DNA of 64,000 nucleotides from CAYFSS01 sp964345975 (GTDB lineage: Bacteria; Bacillota; Clostridia; Saccharofermentanales; Fastidiosipilaceae). Shown here piece by piece: positions 35,204-44,406 of this stretch. The DNA is taken from contig CAYFSS010000005.1 of NCBI GenBank assembly GCA_964345975.1, positions 25,896 through 89,895 on the forward strand, read 5' to 3'. A model generated the notes under the pieces. That model searched no databases and was not told the origin of the DNA. It worked only from the letters and a program-made list of their open reading frames with translations. Each line of letters starts with the position of its first letter. Within the stretch, counting starts at the first letter, position 1. A program made the position numbers and the translations under genes.

Positions 35204-35944
35204 TTATTCAAGTTTGCGATATTCTTCCATCACCGTGCGGAAAATCTCAGCGGAGGTAGGCGGGGTAAAGGTTATGGCATTAGCGCCGGCATCGATGGTC
35301 TCTTCAATCATCTCGTCGGTTTTACCACCCGTTGCAATGATAGGAAACTCCCTGCCCAAGATCTTCCGAGCCAAACGAACCACCTCAGCCGTGTCTTTGC
35401 CTCCCGAAATATTGAGGATCTGTGCGCCGGCGTTGACCTTGCCTTCAATGTCATCGTGCTTGGATCCAACGGTCGCCAAGACCGGAATATCGATCACATC
35501 AGCAATGGCTTTGAGGTCCGATAGCTTGACAGGCGCATTGACCACGACCCCATAAGCACCCAGCAGCTCAGCTTGCAGCGCCAAGTGGACCGCACGTTGA
35601 CCGCCCGTTTGGCCACCTCCTACCCCCACAAAAGCCGGGACCGTGGCTACGCTTAAGATCGCCTGGGTAACCGTCAACTGCGGCGTGAAAGGGTAGACTG
35701 CCATGATGGCTTGAGCGTTACAATTGGAGATCAAGGCAACATCCGTCGTGAACATAAGACTCTTGATGCGGCGGTTTAGGATCTTGATGCCACTGGCGTT
35801 ATAGATGACTTCCGGAACGACGATGGCTCTGCCACGCAAATGAGAGTGAACTTCCGGCACATGTTTCTTGTTGCTGCGATAAGCTTTCACAGGAGGGGCT
35901 AATTCAGATCCTATCAGTTTTCTTTCCCACTTGGATTGGCTCAT
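35204..35944 (-). CDS. TIM-barrel protein of unknown activity (IMPDH/aldolase-like)
   Basis: A 246-residue beta/alpha-barrel protein of a Bacillota family usually annotated only as 'hydrolase'. Visible motifs: VPEVHSHLRGRAIVVPEVIYN, FVGVGGGQTGGQR, NISGGKDTAEVVRLAR and IIATGGKTDEMIEETIDAGANAI, the last like a phosphate-binding barrel end. AAAGGAG lies before ATG 35944; a longer in-frame extension upstream lacks this support. It stands alone, divergent from the CPBP gene. No substrate can be assigned. Confidence 0.7.
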   Translation of the reverse strand: MSQSKWERKLIGSELAPPVKAYRSNKKHVPEVHSHLRGRAIVVPEVIYNASGIKILNRRIKSLMFTTDVALISNCNAQAIMAVYPFTPQLTVTQAILSVATVPAFVGVGGGQTGGQRAVHLALQAELLGAYGVVVNAPVKLSDLKAIADVIDIPVLATVGSKHDDIEGKVNAGAQILNISGGKDTAEVVRLARKILGREFPIIATGGKTDEMIEETIDAGANAITFTPPTSAEIFRTVMEEYRKLE

Positions 35945-36021
35945 GAGATTCTCCTTTGCTGTCATTAGGGCGGATAAATATGAGCATGGTATAATTCGCG
36001 AAGTTAATGCGAGGAGCTTGA

Positions 36022-38292
36022 GTGGCAATGCTAAGGAGCAACAAAAATAGACGAGCATCATCAAATTCTGAAACGACCGGGGAAACACCGGGTCAGCAGA
36101 TGTCGCATGCCTCAAATGCGCCGGATAGAAACAATTTCTTCGACGACTTCGAAACATTTTACTACACTGGGCACTTTGCGGACGATCCATCAAGGGAAAC
36201 CGATACATTCAGGCATGATACTGTCACCGATGGATACCAAGTAGACCCGATTCCCGAGTCCCAATATCAACCACCGACTGACATGATCGATGAAATTGCT
36301 GAAGAAGAGGAAACGCCGGTTCCCGGGATTCGCCGCGTTGTTATCCCTGCGCTAGTCCAAGCGGAAGTTCCTACCTCAATAGAGTCCGTTACAGAAGAGT
36401 CTGTTACAGAAGAAGTAAGCCCCGTCGCTGAACCTGAAGAAGCAGATCTTGTAGAGGAAGCGGATCCTGCAGAAGAAGCGGATCCTGTAGATGAAGCGGT
36501 AAATGTAGAACCGGGTGATAAGGAGCTTTCAGAGCCTGAAACAGTTCCTGAGCCATCTGTTGCGGATACGGAAGATCCTCTACCTGAACGCCCTATCATC
36601 AGACGTATCGGTCCCCCCGAAGCACTACCCGTACCGGTTCAGTCCGTACCTATTACCCCGGAAACCCGGACCGACATCAGTGAACCGGAAGAAGACGACG
36701 CTCAGTATACGGAGCAGATTCACATTGTGCCGGCCTTGGAGAAATCTGCCGTCCAAGAAAGAGACCACATCCCCAAGCCTTCCCAAGTTGATGAGCTTTC
36801 AGATAAGGACACGACAGCGGATGAAGATTCGTCCTCCACAGAGGCTACCCAGACAACCGAGCGCATCTATTTCCCGGCCGGTTTCACCCCGGATAAACAG
36901 CCTGTTGCTGAAGAAGGCGTCGTCCGAGAAGGGACTTTTGTTCCGAAACCTAAAGAAGAAAAAGAGACGGAGGAAAAGACAAATCTCGAATCCACGGATG
37001 CCATTGAAATTCGACGTGTCTTAAGCTTGGCGGAAGCCATCGTCTTGGAGCAAAATCTGAGGGCTCAGAATCCCTTGACAGATCTCACGACGACTGAGAT
37101 CGAAACGATCATGCTCGACGAAATGGGTGAAGATGTCGCGGGTGACAAAGATACGATCGATGAAACGCCCGCCCCATGGCACACACGAATTCCGGTCACC
37201 CTCGATCTGCAAGATTCACTGAACCGTGCCGGTGAAGCTATTAAGCCAACGAAGGACAGCTTTGACCGCTGGATCGGTGGTCCTTTCCGTCCAAGTCCTC
37301 TCCCAACGAACTTCAAGACTCTCAGTGAACCGCGTAAGCGTAGTCTCTTGCAGGAAGGACGATTGGAGGCAGAAACGAGAGGCCTTATACTCTCGAGTGC
37401 CATAGCCTACGCTGTCCTCTGGTTTATCTGGCTACTGTTACCTGCGAATTTCCTCGGCATTGTGAAAAATCAAGTCTCCGGTCAATTGCTCTATCAACTC
37501 CTACAAGCCGGTATGGTTCTTTTGATCCCGCTGATGCTCTTTGCAAAATACCACCCCTTCCCGTTAGGTCGTATCTTCGGTCCTGTCATGCCCTCGGGAA
37601 GTCAATCTTTCACTTCCGCACTTATTGGTATCCCTTTGGGGGTCTTAGTCATATCTCTTCAAAACCTCAGCACATCGGTCATCCCTAACATCTATAGCAG
37701 TAATCTCAATCGCTATATGTTCATGCCACAAAGTCTAAGGCCGGGGAGCACCGTCTTCTTATGGGTAATCCATATCCTCTTGCCCTCATTTCTGGAGGAA
37801 CTATTCTTCCGTGGCAATCTGTTCACCGGGCTCATGCGTCAAGGGCATAGGCGGGCAGCATTCATCTTGCCCTCCCTTCTCTATGCCTTCCTCTTCAAAG
37901 ATCCACTGATCTTTATCCCAATCTTGGTAGGCGTAGCCCTCTCATGGGTCCGTTATCGGAGCGCTTCGCTCTTTGGCTCCATGATCACGCATCTAAGCTT
38001 TGCCGCAACGATTTACTTCCTGTATCAGAATGTACCGGCCTTTGTTAGGACGATGCCGCTTAGCTCAACGGCGGGGCAGGCAAGCCTCTATGCATCGGTT
38101 GTGGCTGCCGTTGTTTCTGCCGTTACCTTGGTGAATCTGCTGGCTTTTGTAGGAACATTGCAATCGCCGGAGCAAACGAATGAGTTTTCTCAGACGAGAA
38201 CGACGAGTAAACAGCTCTACCAATTGCGTGAAGTACGCATCGGATTCCTCCTCTTCATCCTTATCTATGTCTTAAATTTGGGTTTCTTCTAG
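36022..38292 (+). CDS. CPBP-family membrane protease-like protein with a long acidic N-terminal region
   Basis: The C-terminal part from about residue 455 has roughly eight membrane helices with CPBP (Abi/CAAX-type) motif EELFFRGNLFTGL near residue 590 and HLSFAATIYF later, candidate metal-binding residues of this protease family. The first 390 residues are soluble and rich in E, D, P, T and V, with repeats such as EEADPAEEADPVDEA; no such domain is usual in CPBP proteins. The start is GTG 36022 (GAGGAG five bases before) or ATG 36028. Total about 756 residues. Function could be processing or immunity; the acidic part may bind partners. Confidence 0.72.
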   Translation: MAMLRSNKNRRASSNSETTGETPGQQMSHASNAPDRNNFFDDFETFYYTGHFADDPSRETDTFRHDTVTDGYQVDPIPESQYQPPTDMIDEIAEEEETPVPGIRRVVIPALVQAEVPTSIESVTEESVTEEVSPVAEPEEADLVEEADPAEEADPVDEAVNVEPGDKELSEPETVPEPSVADTEDPLPERPIIRRIGPPEALPVPVQSVPITPETRTDISEPEEDDAQYTEQIHIVPALEKSAVQERDHIPKPSQVDELSDKDTTADEDSSSTEATQTTERIYFPAGFTPDKQPVAEEGVVREGTFVPKPKEEKETEEKTNLESTDAIEIRRVLSLAEAIVLEQNLRAQNPLTDLTTTEIETIMLDEMGEDVAGDKDTIDETPAPWHTRIPVTLDLQDSLNRAGEAIKPTKDSFDRWIGGPFRPSPLPTNFKTLSEPRKRSLLQEGRLEAETRGLILSSAIAYAVLWFIWLLLPANFLGIVKNQVSGQLLYQLLQAGMVLLIPLMLFAKYHPFPLGRIFGPVMPSGSQSFTSALIGIPLGVLVISLQNLSTSVIPNIYSSNLNRYMFMPQSLRPGSTVFLWVIHILLPSFLEELFFRGNLFTGLMRQGHRRAAFILPSLLYAFLFKDPLIFIPILVGVALSWVRYRSASLFGSMITHLSFAATIYFLYQNVPAFVRTMPLSSTAGQASLYASVVAAVVSAVTLVNLLAFVGTLQSPEQTNEFSQTRTTSKQLYQLREVRIGFLLFILIYVLNLGFF

Positions 38293-38419
38293 GGGCAAGT
38301 GAGCGCTATCACTCCCCGTTAACACTCCCTTAACTTCGTGACTTTGAACACTGAGGGAGGACGTTTTAGCGTGCTAATTTAAGGTCACCAAAAGCCCTTA
38401 GATTCGAAAGGAGAGATCG

Positions 38420-40678
38420 ATGAAGGCATGGCAGAATTTTACGACCGGTGCATGGCAAGAGTCCATTGATGTCCGGGATTTCATACAACAAAACTATAAG
38501 GCCTACGAGGGGGATGCAAGCTTTCTTGAAGGCGCAACGCCTCGTACACAGAAGGTCTGGAATCAGGCCAATGCCTTGATTCTTGAAGATCAGAAGACTC
38601 AGCAGAAGAAAGTCGAGACCCGTTGTTTCTCCGGGATCAACCGGTTCGATGCAGGGTACCTCGATCAGGAACAAGAGCTTATCGTCGGTTTTCAGACGGA
38701 TGAACCTCTTAAGCGCATTGTAAACCCCTACGGCGGTCTCCGCATGGCTCAGTCCGCTCTGGAGCAAGCGGGTGCCGAGATGGAAGGCGAGATCGTCGAA
38801 TCCTTCCACGAGTTCAGGAAAACGCATAACGATGCCGTCTTCGATGTCTACACTCCAGCCATGCGTCGCGCCAGAACCGCCGGACTCTTGACCGGTTTGC
38901 CGGATGCCTATGGCCGCGGGCGCATTATCGGTGATTATCGCCGGATCGCACTATATGGCTTAAATCGACTCATGAAGGACAAGCTGCAAGAGAAGCTTGA
39001 GCTCGATGATCTGCCCGCTAACGAAGAAACCATTCGCCTTCGGGAAGAACTGTCAGAGCAATACCGTGCCCTGGGCAAAATGATCGATCTTGGGAAGACC
39101 TATGGCCTTGACCTCACTCGTCCCGCTGAGAATGCCCACGAAGCTATTCAGTGGACGTATATGGGGTATCTGGCAGCAGTCCAAGAAAACAACGGGGCTG
39201 CGATGTCCTTCGGACGCAATACCGCCTTCTTCGATATCTATATCCAACGGGATATCGACGCAGGCCTTCTCGATGAAGCTGCTGCACAAGAACTCATCGA
39301 TCAGCTCATCATCAAACTTCGGATGGTCCGTCACCTCCGTACGCCGGAATATGACGAGCTCTTCGGGGGCGATCCGAACTGGGTCACGGAATCCATCGGT
39401 GGTATGAGTGAGGATGGTCGTACCTTAGTGACGAAGACGTCTTTCCGCTTCCTTCACAGTCTCGAAAATTTAGGTCCTGCACCCGAACCAAACATGACCA
39501 TTCTTTGGGCTGATGCACTACCGCAAGGCTTCAAAGACTACTGTGCCCACTTGTCGATCGAGACCGACGCTCTCCAATACGAAAGCGACGATCTCATGCG
39601 TCCGATCTACGGGGATGACTACGGGATTGCTTGCTGTGTCTCAGCCATGAGAATCGGCAAAGACATGCAGTTCTTCGGCGCCCGTGCCAACCTGGCCAAG
39701 ACACTCCTCTACGCCTTGAACGGCGGTCGTGACGAAATCACGAAGGATAAGAAGACGGGACAACCCCTTGTAGTGCTTGAAGGAGTTGAAGACTTCTCAA
39801 CGATGGATGGTGATGTCCTCGATTACGACAGCGTTCTTACGGCATACAAGAAGACGATGGCAAACGTCGCAAGGCTCTATGCCGATACCATGAATTCTAT
39901 CCATTACATGCATGATAAGTATGCTTACGAAGCCGGACAAATGGCTCTCCATGACAGAGATGTCCATCGTTACATGGCGTTTGGCATTGCCGGTTTATCG
40001 ATCGCAGCCGACTCCTTGAGTGCTATCCGTTACGCTACTGTCCGGGCAAACCGTAACGAAGCAGGGCTCATCACGACGTTCGACATCGATGGGGAGTTCC
40101 CAAAATTCGGCAACGATGACGATAGGGTCGACGACATCGCACGTGAGCTCGTGAGATTTTTCCACACGGAACTTACCAAGCACGAGACCTATCGTGATTC
40201 TGAGCCGACGCTCTCCCTCCTCACCATCACCTCGAACGTCGTCTATGGCAAGAAGACCGGGAGCACACCGGACGGTCGTCAAGCGGGTGAAGCTTTCGCC
40301 CCCGGTGCCAATCCCATGCATGGTCGTGACCGGACCGGCGCACTGGCTTCCCTAAACTCTGTCGCCAAGCTTCCCTATGCCGGGGTCTGCCAAGATGGAA
40401 TTTCCAACACCTTCTCCATCGTGCCTGAAAGCCTTGGCAAGACGGAAGAAACAAGAGTCCAGAATCTAAGCCGCATCCTCGACGGTTACTTCCGTCAAGG
40501 TGCCTTCCACCTAAACGTGAACGTCCTCCAACAGGCTCTCTTGCAAGATGCCTATGAGAATCCCGACAAGTACCCGAACCTCACGGTCCGTGTTTCAGGC
40601 TATGCTGTTCACTTCAATAATCTCTCCGATGAGCAGAAGCTGGAAGTTATGCAGCGCACGTTCCACTCCGCACTCTAA
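38420..40678 (+). CDS. pflB: Formate C-acetyltransferase (pyruvate formate-lyase)
   Basis: Glycyl-radical enzyme that converts pyruvate and CoA to acetyl-CoA and formate in fermentation. The 752-residue protein has the catalytic pair C405-C406 in GIACCVSAM and the radical glycine G727 in RVSGYAVHF. N-terminal NPYGGLRMA and DVYTPAMRRARTAGLLTGLPDAYGRGRI mark PFL rather than glycerol dehydratase. AAGGAG precedes the ATG. The stop codon lies inside a 35-bp tandem repeat, and the activase gene follows. Confidence 0.97.
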   Translation: MKAWQNFTTGAWQESIDVRDFIQQNYKAYEGDASFLEGATPRTQKVWNQANALILEDQKTQQKKVETRCFSGINRFDAGYLDQEQELIVGFQTDEPLKRIVNPYGGLRMAQSALEQAGAEMEGEIVESFHEFRKTHNDAVFDVYTPAMRRARTAGLLTGLPDAYGRGRIIGDYRRIALYGLNRLMKDKLQEKLELDDLPANEETIRLREELSEQYRALGKMIDLGKTYGLDLTRPAENAHEAIQWTYMGYLAAVQENNGAAMSFGRNTAFFDIYIQRDIDAGLLDEAAAQELIDQLIIKLRMVRHLRTPEYDELFGGDPNWVTESIGGMSEDGRTLVTKTSFRFLHSLENLGPAPEPNMTILWADALPQGFKDYCAHLSIETDALQYESDDLMRPIYGDDYGIACCVSAMRIGKDMQFFGARANLAKTLLYALNGGRDEITKDKKTGQPLVVLEGVEDFSTMDGDVLDYDSVLTAYKKTMANVARLYADTMNSIHYMHDKYAYEAGQMALHDRDVHRYMAFGIAGLSIAADSLSAIRYATVRANRNEAGLITTFDIDGEFPKFGNDDDRVDDIARELVRFFHTELTKHETYRDSEPTLSLLTITSNVVYGKKTGSTPDGRQAGEAFAPGANPMHGRDRTGALASLNSVAKLPYAGVCQDGISNTFSIVPESLGKTEETRVQNLSRILDGYFRQGAFHLNVNVLQQALLQDAYENPDKYPNLTVRVSGYAVHFNNLSDEQKLEVMQRTFHSAL

Positions 40679-40822
40679 GCCGTGTAATCGCCGAATTCAC
40701 AGATGCACTCGAAGCCGCTTAATCACCGAATTCACAGATGCACTCTAAGCCGTGTAATCGCCGGATTCACAGATGCACTCTAAGCCGTGTAATCGCCGGA
40801 TTCACAGATGCACTCGAAGCCT
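40671..40822 (+). repeat. 35-bp tandem repeat, 4.3 copies, between pflB and pflA
   Basis: Four near-identical 35-base units start at 40671, 40706, 40741 and 40776, followed by 12 bases of a fifth. The first unit contains the last codon and stop of pflB (CACTCTAAGCC). Units 3 and 4 are identical; 1 and 2 differ by a few bases. There are no spacers, so it is not a CRISPR array. Confidence 0.95.
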
Positions 40823-40846
40823 TACGTCCCATGAAAGGAGCAACTC

Positions 40847-41656
40847 ATGCAATCATTGGTCATTTCACAGATTGAAACCTTGGGCACGGTCGACGGTCCA
40901 GGACTTCGCACGGTCTTCTTTCTACAAGGATGCGCTATGAGCTGCCTCTACTGTCATAACCCGGAGACACAAGACAAGACGCCGCTCAAGGAAGATCTTC
41001 CACAAGCCGAATCCCTTGCCAAGACAGGGCTCTTGGATCGGAAACGTATGACCGTGGATGATATTCTGGCAATTGCCTCTCGGTATAAGAACTACTATGA
41101 CAAAGAAGGTGGACTCACCTTCTCAGGTGGAGACCCGCTGCTCCAAACTCCTGCGCTACTTGAGATCTTCCCCGTCTTGAAGGCAGCCGGTTATTCGATT
41201 TGTCTCGATACTGCAGGGGTAGGTGCTACTCCAAAACAACTCCAACAGCTCCTCCCCTACGTCGATCACATCTTGCTTGATCTCAAAGCCGGCAACGACG
41301 AACTCCACAGAACCATCACAGGCTTGCCGCTTTCGTCCGTCAGACACTTCCATGAAGCCATTGCAAGCGATGCTTTCGTAGGCAACGTCACGCTCCGGCA
41401 TGTTGCGGTCCCCGGTCTGACCGATAAACCTGAGCTTCTACCGCAACTGGTAGACTTGGCTCGTCCGTTTGCGGCAAAGGTCATGACGATGGAGATTCTT
41501 CCCTATCATAGGATGGGTGAGAGCAAGTATAAAGAATTGGGTCTGGACTATCGCCTGGATGGTGTGCCAGCCTTGGACGTTCAAGCTGCACGGAATCTGC
41601 AGACCGAATGGCGAAGACTCTGGGCTGATGCTCAGAATCAGGAGCACGCAGCTTAG
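40847..41656 (+). CDS. pflA: Pyruvate formate-lyase activating enzyme
   Basis: Radical-SAM enzyme that installs the glycyl radical on PflB. The 269-residue protein has the cluster motif C29-x3-C33-x2-C36 (GCAMSCLYCHNPET) and GGLTFSGGDPLLQ. Normal length for PflA, without the extra ferredoxin clusters of other activases. AAAGGAG is six bases before the ATG. It forms an operon with pflB across the repeat. Confidence 0.96.
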   Translation: MQSLVISQIETLGTVDGPGLRTVFFLQGCAMSCLYCHNPETQDKTPLKEDLPQAESLAKTGLLDRKRMTVDDILAIASRYKNYYDKEGGLTFSGGDPLLQTPALLEIFPVLKAAGYSICLDTAGVGATPKQLQQLLPYVDHILLDLKAGNDELHRTITGLPLSSVRHFHEAIASDAFVGNVTLRHVAVPGLTDKPELLPQLVDLARPFAAKVMTMEILPYHRMGESKYKELGLDYRLDGVPALDVQAARNLQTEWRRLWADAQNQEHAA

Positions 41657-41705
41657 TTCGTACGGCCCTAGTTCATACTTAAGACTTGAAGACACTACTG
41701 AACGC

Positions 41706-41733
41706 AAAGCCTGCTCAAATTTGAGCAGGCTTT
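41706..41733. terminator. Perfect 28-bp palindrome, probable terminator after pflA
   Basis: AAAGCCTGCTCAAATTTGAGCAGGCTTT is a perfect palindrome 50 bases after the pflA stop (written in two halves: AAAGCCTGCTCAAA and TTTGAGCAGGCTTT). Only a short T-run follows, so termination may be modest. Confidence 0.65.
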
Positions 41734-41825
41734 GTTGGTGGTTCAAAGACTGGATTAGCCTTCACTTCAAGATCGTGCGGAGTCGTTAAAGCTCAGCGAA
41801 TGAGGCTGGATCGGCTTTAATTCGT

Positions 41826-41909
41826 CTGCTCCTCCCCTATCGGAAAGCCCTCACTGCTCCTCTCCTGTCGGTAAACCCTCACAGCTCCTCCTCTGTCGGA
41901 AATTTCTCA
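41826..41909 (-). repeat. 28-bp tandem repeat, three copies, over the thioesterase 3' end
   Basis: Units at 41826-41853, 41854-41881 and 41882-41909 are imperfect copies. The third unit encodes the last residues (EKFPTEEEL) of the thioesterase, whose stop codon falls at the unit boundary; the other two lie downstream of the stop as non-coding copies of the gene's own 3' end. Confidence 0.85.
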
Positions 41910-42310
41910 AAGAACGCACCTAGCTCTTGCTTAAGATCTAGCGGTCTAGGCGACCCGTCTTTACGATAGAAGCAGTGCGTCGATGTACTCTCGGTGCATA
42001 AAATGCTGTCCATAGAATCGTTATACATCTTGTACTGCAGAACAAAGCGGACTCGACTCATTGACTTAAGGGAAACCAGGATACGGATCTTGTCATTAAA
42101 TTGAACACTCTTGACGTAACGACAAGTCACATCAAGCACCGGACTATAGATCCCTTTATCATCCATATCCCGGTACGAATAACCCATCTTATCCATGAGG
42201 TAAATCCGTGCCTCCTCCATCCACTTGATGTAGTTGGAGTGATGGATGATGCCCATTTGATCCGTCTCATGCAACTGTGCCGTGCGACGGTAGACCCAAT
42301 CCTCTCGCAT
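41879..42310 (-). CDS. Hotdog-fold acyl-CoA thioesterase (YbgC/4HBT family)
   Basis: Hydrolyses acyl-CoA thioesters. The 143-residue single hotdog protein has the 4HBT active-site signature ETDQMGIIHHSNYIKWMEEAR, in which the Asp and downstream His are catalytic in relatives. AAAGGA precedes the ATG. The natural substrate is unknown. It faces the Crp-type regulator gene across a 356-base spacer. Confidence 0.85.
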   Translation of the reverse strand: MREDWVYRRTAQLHETDQMGIIHHSNYIKWMEEARIYLMDKMGYSYRDMDDKGIYSPVLDVTCRYVKSVQFNDKIRILVSLKSMSRVRFVLQYKMYNDSMDSILCTESTSTHCFYRKDGSPRPLDLKQELGAFFEKFPTEEEL

Positions 42311-42538
42311 AGTGCATATCCTTTCCGTTCAATTCACTGAAATCCCTATAGCTTCGTTTCGCAAGTATAAGAATTACGATACCACGAATCGATGAGGGAG
42401 CACCGAGTCGCGGGAAGGAGCTTGGTGTGAAGAAGCAAAAAGAGCTTAAGATAAACGATCTTTGATGCCCCAGACTTAACTATCCAATAAATGAGCATAA
42501 AAGCTCGTCAAAGATATCCAAATTCATATAAGCTTGTA

Positions 42539-42577
42539 GGAGAGGTAATCCCTAGCTCATCACTAGGTTATTCCTCC
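42539..42577 (+). other. Imperfect hairpin in the spacer before the Crp-family gene
   Basis: The 356-base spacer 42311-42666 contains no gene. GGAGaGGTAAtcCCTAG and CTAGGTTAttCCTCC form an imperfect long stem at 42539-42577, about 90 bases upstream of the regulator start. There is no T-run, so it may be a leader structure rather than a terminator. Confidence 0.35.
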
Positions 42578-42666
42578 AAAGACTGAATTTCATCATTTTT
42601 ATATGCTGTTAGCTCTAGCTAAGGAAAGCTTAGAGCGTTAAAGTTACTCCATTGAAAGGAGCTGCT

Positions 42667-43380
42667 ATGGGAAGCATAGAACTTTCAGCAATCCGCGATA
42701 TACCTCTTTTTGAAGATTTGAGCGATGAAGAACTCGAGGTCATCTCGCAAGGACTCACGACTCAGACGTTTAAGCGCGGTGAACACATCTTTCGTTCGGG
42801 AGACGAGGCTGACAGGCTTTTTATTGTTGTTGAAGGCCAAATGAAGATTTATCGCATTTTGCCTGATGGACGCGAGCAGGTCATGTATCTCTACGACGAA
42901 GATGATTTCGTCGGGGCATTCAACCTGATCAAGCGTGATCGCTATCGCTACAATGGTCAAGCACTCAAACCCTCTGAGATTGCCATGCTTAGCAAGGAAG
43001 TCTTCGATTCGATTGCGCTAAAGAATCCTCCTATGCTCCTCAAGATTCTAGAAAAGAGCTATGAGCGCATTCGTTGGGCTGAGGGCATGCTCGATCGGAT
43101 GAGTGGGCACTCAACGGAACAGCGCGTTGCAACGCTCCTCCTCGATCTCCTGCGTGATTATGGTACGGTGCGCGGTCATCATCTCAACCTCCGCCTGCCT
43201 ATGAATCGCGAAGAGCTCGGTAGTTACACGGGCATGACCCGCGAGACCCTCACACGTAAGCTCCTTGATTTCCAAACCCAAGGTCTCATCGAAATGAAGG
43301 GTTCGCGTGAAGTCACCATTCTTGAACCGGAGCGTTTAAGGCTACTTGCCAAGGTCGAAGAAGAACTCCTCCAGTCTTAA
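42667..43380 (+). CDS. Crp/Fnr-family transcription regulator
   Basis: A 237-residue regulator with an N-terminal cyclic-nucleotide-type beta-barrel (FEDLSDEELEVISQGL to about residue 120), a dimer helix, and a C-terminal winged helix with LPMNREELGSYTGMTRETLTRKL for DNA contact. It contains no cysteine, so it cannot carry an Fnr-type Fe-S cluster; ligand unknown. AAAGGAG precedes ATG 42667. A strong terminator follows. Its target genes cannot be read from here, though a hemerythrin gene is convergent next to it. Confidence 0.9.
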   Translation: MGSIELSAIRDIPLFEDLSDEELEVISQGLTTQTFKRGEHIFRSGDEADRLFIVVEGQMKIYRILPDGREQVMYLYDEDDFVGAFNLIKRDRYRYNGQALKPSEIAMLSKEVFDSIALKNPPMLLKILEKSYERIRWAEGMLDRMSGHSTEQRVATLLLDLLRDYGTVRGHHLNLRLPMNREELGSYTGMTRETLTRKLLDFQTQGLIEMKGSREVTILEPERLRLLAKVEEELLQS

Positions 43381-43424
43381 ACCCACTCGATCCATTCCAC
43401 AAAAAAGCCCCCTCGCGCAGCTAT

Positions 43425-43480
43425 AAAGGACCCCCTTCGTTGATCCCTTTCTCTTGGTTCAACGTTTGGGGGTCCTTTTA
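43425..43480 (+). terminator. Intrinsic terminator after the Crp-family gene
   Basis: AAAGGACCCCC and GGGGGTCCTTT pair, extended inwards by TTCGTTGA/TTCAACG, followed by TTATT. Strong GC-rich stem; may work in both directions. Confidence 0.85.
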
Positions 43481-43527
43481 TTCTCCACTTAGAGCAGAGG
43501 CATCTTTTGTTTATCCGATCGTATGGT

Positions 43528-44106
43528 CTAGCGATACTTTTCTTGTAACATAGCGAGAGTCTCTAGTGCATCGTGCCGCCTGGTCGCAAACTCATCCTCA
43601 AAACGATCCGTCGCAAGGTCTGCACTACGCAAGACTTGAGGTGTAAGGGAACGCTCCAGGAAAGAAAAGACCGCAGCATTTTCCTTCTCTATATGACGGC
43701 GCAAAAGATTCCTATAGGACTCCATATGACCGATGAGGCGAACCTTGAGTTCATTGCTCAAGTCACCATCCTTCATCCTTTGTTCCGCTTCATTGACAGC
43801 GGCTTCAATCTCACCGACATGAAAACGACCTAAGTCATGCTCGACCAGCATCCCATGTCGTATGAGTTTCTCGGCTGCGGGGTGGTCAAGGTTCAGAGCT
43901 TCCTTGAAGAGAATCTCTTCTTCCTTCCCGTGGTGATGTTTATCGGCAAATTCACGGATGAACTTGATGATGGCTCGGTAGTCTTCCATATGGATCGAGT
44001 CCTCTTGAAGTATCCTAATCGCCATTTGATGTAAGACATCGATAGCTTCTAAAATTCTATCGTGTTCATCGATAAGAATACGAATGCTGTTTCTTTCACT
44101 TTCCAT
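43528..44106 (-). CDS. Hemerythrin HHE-domain protein
   Basis: Four-helix protein with a di-iron site that may bind oxygen, NO or repair iron-sulfur centres. The 192-residue chain has the ligands in order: DEHDRIL, KHHHGKEEEILF, LVEHDLGRFH and HMESYRNLLRRHIEKEN, matching the HHE pattern; a C-terminal helix extension of about 45 residues follows. I start at ATG 44106, with AGGAGAGG upstream. In anaerobes such proteins belong to oxidative or nitrosative stress defence. Confidence 0.88.
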   Translation of the reverse strand: MESERNSIRILIDEHDRILEAIDVLHQMAIRILQEDSIHMEDYRAIIKFIREFADKHHHGKEEEILFKEALNLDHPAAEKLIRHGMLVEHDLGRFHVGEIEAAVNEAEQRMKDGDLSNELKVRLIGHMESYRNLLRRHIEKENAAVFSFLERSLTPQVLRSADLATDRFEDEFATRRHDALETLAMLQEKYR

Positions 44107-44265
44107 CTTTGCAATCCTCTCCTGTTTTCGGATCAACTGTGAAATTCGGGGATCTTGAGATTAGTGCATGATCTCATAGTCGTTCGTTGTCATGGGTGAT
44201 CGATCGCACAGGGGCTAGAGCATCCCTTGCTTCGTTGCGTTGCATGTGACGATCCTCACAGAGGC

Positions 44266-44315
44266 AAAAAAAAGACTAGCCAATGCCCTTGAGGTCGGGT
44301 CAAGATTGACTAGTC
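44266..44315 (-). terminator. Intrinsic terminator after uxaC
   Basis: Read on the minus strand: GACTAGTCAAT and ATTGGCTAGTC pair (one bulge), with an inner CTTGA/TCAAG stem, followed by eight T. It lies about 90 bases after the uxaC stop. Confidence 0.85.
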
Positions 44316-44406
44316 CATATCATTTTAAGACTTCAAGGTTGGAGAATCGATGCCCAAACTAAGTCTCTTTGATGGAGACCCATCAACAAGGCAATTCAAC
44401 CATGGA

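Noticed and set aside
35945..36208. N-terminal extension of the TIM-barrel gene to 36208
   Set aside because: The extra 88 residues have unlikely composition and the ATG at 35944 has a strong ribosome site; the extension also overlaps the divergent CPBP gene.
40671..40822. CRISPR array
   Set aside because: The 35-bp units are directly adjacent with no spacers and no cas genes are near.
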